Positions 16,533 to 24,224 of a stretch of DNA of 24,224 nucleotides are shown one piece after another. This DNA comes from Chloroflexota bacterium (GTDB lineage Bacteria; Chloroflexota; Anaerolineae; CG2-30-64-16): contig JAKPQT010000475.1 of NCBI GenBank assembly GCA_029555885.1, positions 1-24,224 of the forward strand, in the 5' to 3' direction. A model generated the notes under the pieces. It was not told the origin of the DNA. It saw only the letters and a list, made by a program, of their open reading frames with translations, and ran no database searches. The position numbers and the translations under genes were made by a program. Positions within the stretch are counted from its first letter, which is position 1. The number at the start of each line of letters is the position of its first letter.

Positions 16533-19466
16533 TTACGCGGCGAATTCCACCTTCACGGCCGCGATGCCGTACGCCGGGATATGGACCGTCACGCCGCCGT
16601 CATTGACCGCCGCGCTCGAGGACGCGAGGGGCCGCTCCATCAGGTCCACCTCGACCGCGCTGACAGGAACTCCCAGCGCTTGTGCGTTGAACTCGACGCG
16701 CGCCTCGGCCGCCTCGCCGGTCGGGTCGAAGAAGGTCAGCACGAGCGCATCATCCCCCTCGGCCTTCTTGACGTTCGCCAGGATGACCGTGTCAGGCGCA
16801 GCCGCCATGAACGACGCCGCGGACGGCAGCGACCCGCTGTGTACGTCCGTTCCGACGATTCGCAGCGCATGGTTGAAATTCCGGCCCAGCCGCACGGCTT
16901 CCGCGACGGGCAAGTCGCCCGCGAAGGGGCACAGCCCCGCATGGATCTCGTGCTGGCGGATTTCGGGCAGGATGTCCGGCATGTAGCTGCTGCGGATCAG
17001 CGTCATGCGCAGCGTACTGCCGTCCAGCGCGTAGCCGTACTTGCAGTCGTTGACCAGCAGACATCCGGCCTGTGTGCCGTCCACCTCGCCGGTCACCTGG
17101 GCCCACTGGAGCGCGGGCACTTCCTCCCCGCGGTTCAGGTCACGCTCGACTGCGCCGAACGGGACCTCGTAGCGGCCCTGTGCGCCGGTCAGCGCAAGCG
17201 GGAGGGCCAGCCGCAGCATCGGCACGCCCGTCTCAGGCGTCCCGCGCTGGAACCAGACCACGTCCAGATGCATGTAGAGCTGCGGATCGCCCGCACGCAG
17301 CTCGTAGGTTAGCGTGATGTCGGACTCCTGCACCCGCAGCTTGACCTCGATGGTGGCCTTGAACGGCCCGCGCAGTTGCCGCTTGATGTCGATCACCCGC
17401 GGGTACTCGACCGCGCCGATGTTGTCCATCACCCAGGCCGTCATGCCGTTGGGCCGCTCGACCGCGTATTCCAGGACACGCGCCGCCTGCTCCGGGCCGA
17501 TGAGCTGCGCGCCGCTGCGCTTGTCCACCAGCGAACGGATGCCGCCGTGGGACATATCCAGCTCGACGCGCACGAGGTCGTTCTCCAGCCCTTCCTGCGG
17601 CTGCTGCGTGTGGCTGCGCGGCTGCAGCTGGCGGTCGCCCAGTTGCCAGACGCCCGGCCGGACGGTCTCCGTCGGGGCCGCGGTCTCGCTCAGCGCGAAG
17701 GTGGCATAACCCAGGCCCGCGGTCTGCACCGGCAGCGCGAAGCGCACGTAGCGGTGGCCCCAATAATTGCCGGAGCCGACGACCTGCGGTGCATAGGTGC
17801 TGCCGTCGGGCAGGCGGACGCTGAACGCGCGCTTCTCCAGCGGCGGCAGCAGCGCACCGGGCGGCGTGTTGTCCCAGACGGTCGTCTCGATGACCTCATC
17901 GCGCTCCCACGCGACCGGGTTGAAGACAACGAATGGCCGGTCGCCCTGGCCTGCGCTCTGCTCCGACTGGCTCAGCGCGCCGTTGCTGGACATGAAGCCC
18001 ACGCCCGCGCCGAAGGCATTGGAGAGCCGCGAGGCCGGAATCGGCGCATCCGCCGGACCCTGCGCAAAGCAGGTGTCCACTTGGCCGGCGAGCTGCCGCA
18101 GCGCCAGCCGCTCGATCATGCCGGTCATCGCCATCGTCTGCTGGTACAGGCCGTCGTTGTAGGTGCGCGTGTCGTGGACGCCGGAGCCGGGCAGGATATC
18201 GTGGAAGTGCGAGAAGAGCGTGTCGCGCCAGCCGCGGCGCAGCTTGTCCGCGGGATAGCTCCGGCCCAGGGCCAGCCAGGCCAGGCTCGACGCAACCTCC
18301 GTATCCGCCAGGTGGTTCTCCGCAAAGCGGTTGTTGCGCTTGATGAGCGTCTGCGTGGTATAGCAGCCGGTGAACTCGGTGTTCAGCTCGCAGTCCAACA
18401 CGGGCAGGTGCGCGCCCTCGCGCTCGACCCGCTGGTAGAACGCGCGGGCCGTGCTGAATTTGATGTTCGGGAACACGGGCCAGGTGTCCATGTCCAGCCC
18501 GCGCACGATGTCGCGGCGCGTCGGCCCGCCGCCGTGATCGCCCACGCCGTAGACGAACAGCGAGCAGCGCAGCCCCGTCTGATCGATGAAGATGCCCATC
18601 TGCTTCAGCAGGTCCTCGGGCCGGATGACGCCGTTATAGCCGTACAGCATGTCATTGCGCACGAGCACGCGCGAGCCGTCGGGCGCCTGCCACCAGAACA
18701 TGCCGGGTCGCGCCGGGCCAACCGCGCCGGGCCGGTGGAGGTACATGTACTTGATGCCCCCGCGCACCATGTATGCGGGCAGCGTCGCGGCATGGCCGAA
18801 GGTGTCCGGGCTCCAGTTGATGGGCACGTCCTCCGGCGACAGGCCGAAGAGGTGGTGCATGTACTCGCGCGTATAGAGCAGGTGGCGGCAGAGGCTCTCC
18901 GGTCCGGCCATGTTGTTGTCGTTCTCGACCCAATGGCTGGCCGTCACTTCCCACCGGCCCTCGTGCACGCGCTGCGCGATGCGCGCCAGCAGCTCGGGAT
19001 TGTGTTCTTCAATGATGGCGTAGACGCTCGCCTGGCTCTGGCTGAAATGGAACTGTGGGAACTCGTCCATCAGCTTGAGCACGGTCGCGAAGGTGTCATT
19101 CGTGACCGCGACCGTCTCCGGCCAGGACCACATCCAGTTCATGTCGATGTGCCCGTGGCCCACGCAGTAGATGGTGTACGTCTTGGCGATGTGAGCGATG
19201 GGCGACAGGGTCTGTTCGGCTGCCGTGATGGCCGCGCGCGCCGTGTCCACGTTGCCCGTCGCGAGCGCGGCGGCGACGCGCGGCGCTGCCTCGGCCATCA
19301 GGCCGCGCCAGTCGCCGGCCTCGTCCGGGTGCCACGTGCACAGTTGCTCCGCAAACTGAAGCTCATACTGGAAGCGTTCCTGAAGGTCCTGCAACTGCAT
19401 GATGGTCAATTGGAGGTCGGCGCCGAGGTCCAGGGCGGCCGGGCGCGTGCTGTCGTTAGGCGTCAT
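16533..19466 (-). CDS. Glycoside hydrolase family 38 alpha-mannosidase
   Basis: This 977-aa enzyme hydrolyses terminal alpha-mannosides with retention of configuration. The N-terminal catalytic domain has the zinc-site motif GHGHIDMNWMWSW (His106 and Asp108) and NWSPDTFGH, whose Asp (about 221) is the expected nucleophile. FVYGVGDHGGGPT supplies the later metal-binding His residues. The helical middle and C-terminal beta-sandwich domains (FVVFNPVAWERDE, LRLALPLALTG) match the family. The start is ATG 19466, with AAGGAG 5 nt upstream; the frame stays open a further 26 codons. There is no signal peptide, so it is probably cytoplasmic and acts on imported or internal oligosaccharides. It is the only sugar gene in the window, preceded by its own candidate promoter. 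Confidence 0.95.
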   Translation of the reverse strand: MTPNDSTRPAALDLGADLQLTIMQLQDLQERFQYELQFAEQLCTWHPDEAGDWRGLMAEAAPRVAAALATGNVDTARAAITAAEQTLSPIAHIAKTYTIYCVGHGHIDMNWMWSWPETVAVTNDTFATVLKLMDEFPQFHFSQSQASVYAIIEEHNPELLARIAQRVHEGRWEVTASHWVENDNNMAGPESLCRHLLYTREYMHHLFGLSPEDVPINWSPDTFGHAATLPAYMVRGGIKYMYLHRPGAVGPARPGMFWWQAPDGSRVLVRNDMLYGYNGVIRPEDLLKQMGIFIDQTGLRCSLFVYGVGDHGGGPTRRDIVRGLDMDTWPVFPNIKFSTARAFYQRVEREGAHLPVLDCELNTEFTGCYTTQTLIKRNNRFAENHLADTEVASSLAWLALGRSYPADKLRRGWRDTLFSHFHDILPGSGVHDTRTYNDGLYQQTMAMTGMIERLALRQLAGQVDTCFAQGPADAPIPASRLSNAFGAGVGFMSSNGALSQSEQSAGQGDRPFVVFNPVAWERDEVIETTVWDNTPPGALLPPLEKRAFSVRLPDGSTYAPQVVGSGNYWGHRYVRFALPVQTAGLGYATFALSETAAPTETVRPGVWQLGDRQLQPRSHTQQPQEGLENDLVRVELDMSHGGIRSLVDKRSGAQLIGPEQAARVLEYAVERPNGMTAWVMDNIGAVEYPRVIDIKRQLRGPFKATIEVKLRVQESDITLTYELRAGDPQLYMHLDVVWFQRGTPETGVPMLRLALPLALTGAQGRYEVPFGAVERDLNRGEEVPALQWAQVTGEVDGTQAGCLLVNDCKYGYALDGSTLRMTLIRSSYMPDILPEIRQHEIHAGLCPFAGDLPVAEAVRLGRNFNHALRIVGTDVHSGSLPSAASFMAAAPDTVILANVKKAEGDDALVLTFFDPTGEAAEARVEFNAQALGVPVSAVEVDLMERPLASSSAAVNDGGVTVHIPAYGIAAVKVEFAA

Positions 19467-19556
19467 GGGTTCTCCTTGGTGTGAACAAAGCTCGGATGAC
19501 AGACCACCGTGAGGAATGGATTGCGGGTTGCGTCTGCACCCCATCGTGACAGATGC

Positions 19557-19596
19557 ATGTTAGCACCAAATGGGAGCGAGGACAAAAACGTTTGTC
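19557..19596 (-). promoter_or_regulatory. Candidate mannosidase promoter with overlapping palindrome
   Basis: On the minus strand, TTGTCC (19585-19580) and TAACAT (19562-19557) are spaced by 17 bp, each matching 4 of 6 consensus bases. The palindrome GACAAAAACGTTTGTC (19581-19596), with AAACGTTT at its core, overlaps the -35 and resembles LacI-family operators. The leader would be about 85 nt. Confidence 0.35.
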
Positions 19597-19622
19597 GTGG
19601 CGGAGCCATCAACGAATGCTGC

Positions 19623-19667
19623 ACGAATGAACGAATTTAGCGAGGGCACGTGAATTCGTTCATTCGT
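19623..19667 (+). repeat. 15-bp perfect inverted repeat downstream of the transglycosylase
   Basis: ACGAATGAACGAATT (19623-19637) and its complement (19653-19667) are separated by 15 nt. Related words (AACGAATG, AATTCGTTG) flank it. It lies between two minus-strand genes and could act as a transcript end or as another extragenic repeat. Confidence 0.75.
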
Positions 19668-19712
19668 TGCCCAATTCGTTGACGGCCGCGGGGCCGCCCG
19701 CGGGCGAGCCGC

Positions 19713-22322
19713 CTACTGCGGATACAGCCTGCGGTACGCCTCGTAGTGCGACCAGACGGCCTGCACGTAGACGCGCGTCTCGTTGATGTTGATCGCAGCG
19801 GCAAACAGATCATCGTCGTGAGACACCCAACTGCGCCACACTTGCGCGTTGCCCGGTCCGCCGTTGTAAGCCGCCAGGCCGGTGAACAGGCTGTCCTTGA
19901 AGTGTGTCACCCACTGGTCGATGTAGTACGCACCAAACGCAACATTGATGTAAGGATAGTATGCGTGGTGCGCCTCGAAGTCCGACCGGCCCAACTGCGC
20001 GGCAATCGATTCCGCCGTGCCAGGCATCACCTGCATCAACCCCTGGGCGCCCGCCACCGATGCAACGGCAGCCTCGAACCGGCTCTCCTGCCGGATGATG
20101 GCCGCCAGCAAACGCGGGTCGATCTTATACTTGACCGCCTCCGCGCGGATGAGCGCATCGTACGGCATCGGATACGCCAGCCGCTGCAGCGCCACCGGCG
20201 CCTCGCGCATCAGCTTGCCGGACAGCGTCACCACCTGCTCCGCAGCGAGCAGCGACAGCCGGTTGGCCCCCCGGTCGCGGAAGGCCAGCGAGAGGGCTGC
20301 GAGCGTCCACGCGTTCTTCTCGTTCCGCTGGCGCACGCGCTCCCACTGCGTGAGCGCGGCCGAGCGGAAACCCAGTTCGAGCAGGGCTTCGCCCCGCTGC
20401 CAGTCGCCGTCGTTCAACACCGCGGGCGGCAGATTGAGCGTACCCTGCCCCGCCCACGTCCTGAGCCAGGCGGCAATCTGCGTCTTCTCCGCGGCCGAGC
20501 CCGGCGCAGGCTCGACCCTGGGCGACTGCGCGGCACCGGTGGAGCGGCCGTCCATCCCCTCGCGCTCGCGGCCTGCACGCCAGTCCGCCGCGCGCAGCCC
20601 GTAGAAGCTCTCCGGCCCCGCCTGCTCCGCCGACTGCCAGGCCTGCTCTGCCGCAGCCCGGTCCCCCTGCGCGAGCAGCGCGCGACCGAGCCAGTAGTAG
20701 GCCACCGGCCGGGTGAACGCGGGCAGCTCGGCCTTGCCCGCCATCTCGCGCCAGGTATCCGCCGCGGCCCGGTAATTGCCGAGGCGGAAGTAGATCACCC
20801 CTGCGTTCTGGTACGCGCGCCAGCCCTCGTCCGCCTTCGGATAGCGGCGGGCCAGGTCGAGGTAGCGCGCGGCCGCAGCAGCGATGGGCGGCTCCGGGTC
20901 CTGCTGGATGGCAAACTGCCATAGCGCCTTCGGGGCCTGCGGCGAATCGGGCTTCTGCTCCGCGAGTTGGCGGTAGGTTTCCAGCGCGCCCGCCGCGTCG
21001 CCCGCGCGCATCTGGGCGCGCGCCTTCGCCATCCAGGCATCAGCCACCTGGGGCAGGTCGGGCGCGCGTTCCATGAACGTCTCCAGCTCGCGGATGCCCG
21101 CCGCGTAGTCGCCCAGCGCGATGTAGCTCAACCCGGAGTAATACCAGGCCAACCCGCCCTTGCCGGTGGGATCCGCCGCGCGCAGCCGGTCGAACGCGGC
21201 AATCGCCAGGTCATACACCCCGGTGTGATAGTTGGCAACCCCGCGCTGGAACTCGTCCACCGTCTCCCCCGCATCGAGCAGGGCGACGATGGCCGCGTGC
21301 GCCCAGCGGCTCGTGATGTCCGCGGCCATCGCCGCGCGCCAGCGCTCCAGCGCGGCAGCCGGCACGGGTATGGGTGTCGCGGTCGGCTGCGGCGTCGCGC
21401 TGGCCCGCGGCGTCACCCTCGCCGTGGGCCGGGCGGTCGCAGTTGCGGCGGGCGCGGCGGGCGTCGGTGCAGCCAACGCCAGGGCGTTGCCCGCCAGGTA
21501 GTACATCTCTGCGGCCAATGCGCCAGTCTGGTTGTCCCCGCGCAGCGCATCGTACTGCACGACGGCATCCTGCGGCCGGTCTTGCATCAGGGCCAGGTCG
21601 GCCAGGTTGCGGCGAATCTGAAGCGTGTTGGCCCAGTCCGGCGACTGCGCGAGCGCGGATGTGAACGCCTCGGTCGCCCCGGCCAGGTCGTTCTGGGTCC
21701 TGCGGATCGCGCCGATGCGCTGCCAGGTCAGGTATTGCAGTTCCGGCGCGAGCTTGAGGTGCGCGCTGTAAGCGGCCTCGGCCTCCTCCCAGCGCAGCAG
21801 CGTCGCCAGCGCCTGCCCGTAGAGGAACTGCGCGGGCGTCCGGTGCGGGTCAGCCTGCGGTGCGGTCTTGAGCAGCGCGGCCAGCGTATCGGCCGCCTCG
21901 ATGATCGCGTCGTCGCGCAGGTAACACTGCGCCAGACGGTAGTTGGCCTCTGCCGCCTCAGCCGAAGTCGGCTGCGCGGCGGCAATCTCCGCGAACTCGC
22001 GGCGCGCCCATTCGCAGTCACCGATGAGCTGGTGCCAGCGGCCGGATTCGAGCAGGTCAGCTACCGGCGCGGAGAGCGTCGGCGGCGGCAGTGTCGCTGT
22101 TGCCGTAGGAGTCGCGGTGCGCTGCACCGTCGCACGGACGCGCGTCGCCGTCGGCAAGGGCGTGCGCGTCGCCGGTCGCAGGGTGGCTGTAGACCTGGGT
22201 GTAACCGTCGCGGCCTGAGCAGCGGTGTTGTCTGCAACGGCTGTCGTTACAGTCAGGGTTGCGGCAATGACAACGAGCACCGCTGCCCACGCCAGGACGG
22301 CTGCCCGTGTCTTACCAAACAT
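19713..22322 (-). CDS. TPR-containing Slt-type lytic murein transglycosylase
   Basis: This protein (869 aa from ATG 22322) cleaves peptidoglycan glycan strands to 1,6-anhydro products at the cell surface. It starts with MFGKTRAAVLAWAAVLVVIA, a signal or anchor helix. A Thr/Pro/Ala-rich linker, several TPR-like helical repeats, a second Thr/Pro-rich linker and more TPRs follow. The C-terminal SLT domain (about 715-869) has RQESRF with the catalytic Glu (about 746), GLMQVMPGTA and AAYNGGPGN, as in Slt70. In-frame GTG 22331 and TTG 22334 are possible starts, the latter 10 nt after GGAGG; the open frame continues upstream to 22556 but that part is not protein-like. The superhelical TPR part probably guides the glycan or partner proteins. 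Confidence 0.92.
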   Translation of the reverse strand: MFGKTRAAVLAWAAVLVVIAATLTVTTAVADNTAAQAATVTPRSTATLRPATRTPLPTATRVRATVQRTATPTATATLPPPTLSAPVADLLESGRWHQLIGDCEWARREFAEIAAAQPTSAEAAEANYRLAQCYLRDDAIIEAADTLAALLKTAPQADPHRTPAQFLYGQALATLLRWEEAEAAYSAHLKLAPELQYLTWQRIGAIRRTQNDLAGATEAFTSALAQSPDWANTLQIRRNLADLALMQDRPQDAVVQYDALRGDNQTGALAAEMYYLAGNALALAAPTPAAPAATATARPTARVTPRASATPQPTATPIPVPAAALERWRAAMAADITSRWAHAAIVALLDAGETVDEFQRGVANYHTGVYDLAIAAFDRLRAADPTGKGGLAWYYSGLSYIALGDYAAGIRELETFMERAPDLPQVADAWMAKARAQMRAGDAAGALETYRQLAEQKPDSPQAPKALWQFAIQQDPEPPIAAAAARYLDLARRYPKADEGWRAYQNAGVIYFRLGNYRAAADTWREMAGKAELPAFTRPVAYYWLGRALLAQGDRAAAEQAWQSAEQAGPESFYGLRAADWRAGREREGMDGRSTGAAQSPRVEPAPGSAAEKTQIAAWLRTWAGQGTLNLPPAVLNDGDWQRGEALLELGFRSAALTQWERVRQRNEKNAWTLAALSLAFRDRGANRLSLLAAEQVVTLSGKLMREAPVALQRLAYPMPYDALIRAEAVKYKIDPRLLAAIIRQESRFEAAVASVAGAQGLMQVMPGTAESIAAQLGRSDFEAHHAYYPYINVAFGAYYIDQWVTHFKDSLFTGLAAYNGGPGNAQVWRSWVSHDDDLFAAAININETRVYVQAVWSHYEAYRRLYPQ

Positions 22323-22371
22323 GGAACTCACCAAGCAAGATAATCCTCCATCGTGCCACATGGCAACGAGA

Positions 22372-22377
22372 ATTGTA
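22372..22377 (-). promoter_or_regulatory. Possible -10 box of the transglycosylase gene
   Basis: TACAAT on the minus strand lies about 50 nt upstream of the ATG. No convincing -35 is present. Confidence 0.3.
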
Positions 22378-22470
22378 ACACACTTTTCCAGTGATACGGT
22401 TACGCAGCATACTGATAAACGCCTGCTGCACAGCACAAGTTCCTGACAAATGATGGCGCAATGAGAGCGT

Positions 22471-22498
22471 TTGACATTCTCCATCGCGCCGCTATAAT
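22471..22498 (+). promoter_or_regulatory. Consensus sigma-70 promoter for the amino-acid-binding protein
   Basis: TTGACA (22471-22476) and TATAAT (22493-22498) are both perfect consensus, with a 16-bp spacer. Transcription should start near 22505, leaving a leader of about 160 nt. The direct repeat ATTGTAC at 22497-22503 and 22507-22513 (10-bp period) overlaps the -10 and start site and could be an operator. Confidence 0.85.
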
Positions 22499-22664
22499 TG
22501 TACTCCATTGTACGCGGCCCTGCGTGTGCCGGGGCGCGTGCCGAGGCGTCCCACACAATGTCGTGGCGCGACGAAGACTCTGCCTGACCCGAGCGGAGAT
22601 GCGGCGCGACATCCCCGTTTTGACTTCCATCCTCGCGTCGACCATTTCACCAGGAGGAGAACCC

Positions 22665-23555
22665 ATGAAGGTACTGAGGAACCTCAGTCTGCTGACCGTG
22701 ACCGTCATGCTGCTCGGCATTCTGGCAGCCTGCGGCGGCGGACAGCCAGCAGGCCAGGCCCCGGCCGCCACTACAGCAGCCGAGCCGACTGCGGCCGCCG
22801 AACCCGCTCAGCCTGCCGAGGCCGCGCCCCCAGCCGAGGCCAGATCGTTCACGGTCGCCAGTGACGCATCGTTCCCGCCCATGGAATTCGTGGACGAGAA
22901 CAAGGCTCTGACCGGCTTCGATATCGATCTCATCAATGCGATTGCTGCGGACCAGGGCTTCACCGTGGAAATCCAGAACACGGCCTGGGACGGCATCTTT
23001 GCGGGCCTCGAAGCCGGCCAGTACGATGCGATCATCTCCTCGGTCACAGTGACTGAGGAGCGCAAGGCAGCGATGGACTTCTCTGATCCGTACTTTAATG
23101 CCAACCAGGCCATCGTCGTATTGGCAGAGGACACGGCCATCGCAGGCGAGGCCGACCTGCAGGGCAAGACCGTCGGCGTGCAGATCGAGACCACCGGCGC
23201 CATCGCCGTGCGCGAGCTGGGCATCGAGCCGAAGCAGTACGACAGCCCCGACCTGGCCCTCCAGGACATGGTCAACGGCAACATCGATGCGGTCGTGGTC
23301 GACACGCCCGTCGCAGCCAACTACGCGCTACAAGCGCCCCAGTTCGAGGGCAAGCTGAAGATCGTGGGCGAGCTGCAGACGAACGAGACCTACGCGCTGG
23401 CCGTCCGCAAGGGCGATCCCGAAGGTGTGCTCCCGCTGTTCAACGCCGGGTTGGCCAACATTAGGGCCAGCGGCGAGTATGACGCCATCTACGAGAAGTG
23501 GATCGGTGAAAGGCCGGCAGGCGCGGCCGCGGAACCGGCGGCTGAGGGGAACTAG
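22665..23555 (+). CDS. Amino-acid ABC transporter substrate-binding lipoprotein (SBP_bac_3 family)
   Basis: This 296-aa lipoprotein captures polar amino acids or similar small solutes outside the membrane and delivers them to an ABC permease. The start at 22665 has AGGAGG 7 nt upstream; the frame is open further upstream but that part is the leader. A signal peptide ends in the lipobox LAAC (Cys23), followed by an Ala/Glu/Pro-rich spacer (24-59). The periplasmic-binding-protein fold begins at FTVASDASFPPMEFVDEN and continues with FDIDLINAIA, ISSVTVTEERKAAMDFSDPY and GKTVGVQIETTGA. No permease or ATPase genes for it are within the window. Expression should be strong, from the promoter at 22471. 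The next sequence is an abruptly truncated unrelated binding protein. Confidence 0.94.
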   Translation: MKVLRNLSLLTVTVMLLGILAACGGGQPAGQAPAATTAAEPTAAAEPAQPAEAAPPAEARSFTVASDASFPPMEFVDENKALTGFDIDLINAIAADQGFTVEIQNTAWDGIFAGLEAGQYDAIISSVTVTEERKAAMDFSDPYFNANQAIVVLAEDTAIAGEADLQGKTVGVQIETTGAIAVRELGIEPKQYDSPDLALQDMVNGNIDAVVVDTPVAANYALQAPQFEGKLKIVGELQTNETYALAVRKGDPEGVLPLFNAGLANIRASGEYDAIYEKWIGERPAGAAAEPAAEGN

Positions 23556-24224
23556 GCCATCGTCACCGACACCAGTTACGCCGCAGCTAACTGCGACTAT
23601 GGCGGGATCATCAAGTCCATCGAGGCGGTGGACGAACTGACCGTCAAGTTCACGCTGTGCCAGTCTGACGTAGCCTTCCCGTCGAAGGTCGCCTTCTCCG
23701 CCTTCCAGATCCACCCGTCGGAATATCTCGAAAGCACCGGCGGCGGCGGCACGGCACTCACGGAAAACCCTGTTGGCACCGGCCCGTACAAGCTGGAGCG
23801 GTGGCAAAAGGGCAGCCAGATCATCATGACCCGCAACGAAGACTACTGGGGCGACAAGGCCATCGCCAAGACCCTGGTCTTCCAGTGGCAGACGCAGGGC
23901 GCGCAGCGCCTGACCGAGCTGCAATCGGGGACCGTGGACGGCATCGACAACCCGACCCCGGATGACTTCGCGACCATCGAGAACGATGACACTCTGACGC
24001 TGTACCCGCGCGAGGCGCTCAACATCTTCTATCTCGGCTTCAACCGGGACAAGACCCCGTTTGCCAACGAGAAGGTGCGCCAGGCGATTGCCATCGGCCT
24101 CGACCGGCAGCGCATCGTCGATAACTTCTACCCGGAAGGCTCCGAGGTGGCGAGCCACTTCACGCCCTGCGCGATCCCCGGCGGCTGCGAGGGCGAGGCG
24201 TGGTACGACTTTGACCTGGAAGCG
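23556..24224 (+). CDS. SBP_bac_5 (peptide/nickel-type) substrate-binding protein, N-terminus missing, C-terminus beyond window
   Basis: An open frame of 223 codons begins directly after the previous stop, in the same frame, and runs off the right edge. GIIKSIEAVDELTVKFTLC, NPVGTGPYKLERW, MTRNEDYWGDKA, LQSGTVDGIDNP, NIFYLGFNRDKTPF and FANEKVRQAIAIGLDRQRIV are the classic features of DppA/OppA-type binding proteins. The family's signal peptide, lipobox and first 100 or more residues (ending in WEVSDDGLTYTF-like sequence) are absent. No ribosome site or plausible start codon lies near the junction; the first in-frame GTG (23628) has none. Readings: a 5'-truncated pseudogene, an assembly join, or, least likely, a stop-codon readthrough fusion. 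Confidence 0.85.

Larger units (their letters stand above)
22323..22664. other. Divergent intergenic region (342 nt) with two promoters
   Basis: No gene was found here. It holds a possible minus-strand promoter for the transglycosylase, a strong plus-strand promoter at 22471-22498, a direct repeat over the plus-strand start site, and a leader of about 160 nt before the binding-protein gene. Open frames that cross it continue real genes upstream and lack ribosome sites. Confidence 0.7.

Noticed and set aside
17376..19484. 702-codon plus-strand frame across the mannosidase
   Set aside because: Antisense shadow of the GH38 gene with no motif or ribosome site.
19681..19712. GC-rich hairpins just after the transglycosylase stop
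   Set aside because: Short overlapping GC palindromes are expected by chance at this composition, and no T-tract follows.
20967..22343. 458-codon plus-strand frame across the transglycosylase
   Set aside because: Antisense shadow; Arg-rich composition caused by GC bias.

Overview
The window is a GC-rich bacterial chromosomal segment with 16 recognisable genes, two of them cut by the window edges. Codon-third-position GC is so high that long open frames run antisense to most real genes. The gene families suggest a member of the Chloroflexota, perhaps Anaerolineae-like. The clues are a CHAT/NB-ARC protein, a split methylmalonyl-CoA mutase B12 subunit beside MeaB, a DnaE with an active-type PHP domain and a long C-terminal tail, Thr/Pro-rich linkers, and lipoproteins with an Ala/Pro/Glu spacer after the lipobox. 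This taxonomic call is inference. No rRNA, tRNA, CRISPR array or transposase was seen.

Layout. 1-2807 (-): a large CHAT protease / NB-ARC ATPase protein whose C-terminus lies beyond the left edge. 2964-7151 (+): dnaE, divergent from it. 7195-8666 (+): a cobalamin-binding mutase subunit and MeaB, separated by a hairpin-forming heptamer repeat. 8760-12412 (+): a diacylglycerol-kinase-family lipid kinase, a Ca2+/H+ antiporter, xseA and xseB, the first three joined by overlapping stop/start codons. 12555-16290 (+): an ECF sigma factor, its zinc-finger anti-sigma factor, then an ABC-2 type ATPase and permease. 16291-16532: a cluster of palindromes ending in a bidirectional terminator between converging genes. 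16533-19466 (-): a GH38 alpha-mannosidase. 19713-22322 (-): a TPR/Slt lytic transglycosylase. 22665-23555 (+): an amino-acid-binding lipoprotein behind a near-perfect sigma-70 promoter. 23556-24224 (+): the body of a peptide-type binding protein (SBP_bac_5) with no N-terminus, starting in frame directly after the previous stop.

The main points to look at again are these. (1) The CHAT/NB-ARC gene is a bacterial NLR-like protein with an intact-looking His/Cys pair and P-loop. (2) Period-7 repeats (GGTTACA/GGTTGCA/GGTTGAA types) form inverted repeats in three gene junctions, and a period-7 GGAAGCT repeat sits inside the dnaE coding frame. (3) A 17-codon decayed copy of the permease N-terminus is wedged between the ABC ATPase and the permease with ATGA overlaps on both sides. 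(4) The SBP_bac_3/SBP_bac_5 junction is abrupt. (5) MeaB has Asp in place of the last glycine of its P-loop.

Functionally the window mixes housekeeping replication and repair (dnaE, xseAB), propionate/branched-chain acyl-CoA metabolism (B12 subunit, MeaB), envelope and lipid functions (lipid kinase, antiporter, sigma/anti-sigma, ABC export, transglycosylase) and nutrient uptake or glycan turnover (mannosidase, binding proteins). It does not look like one dedicated pathway.
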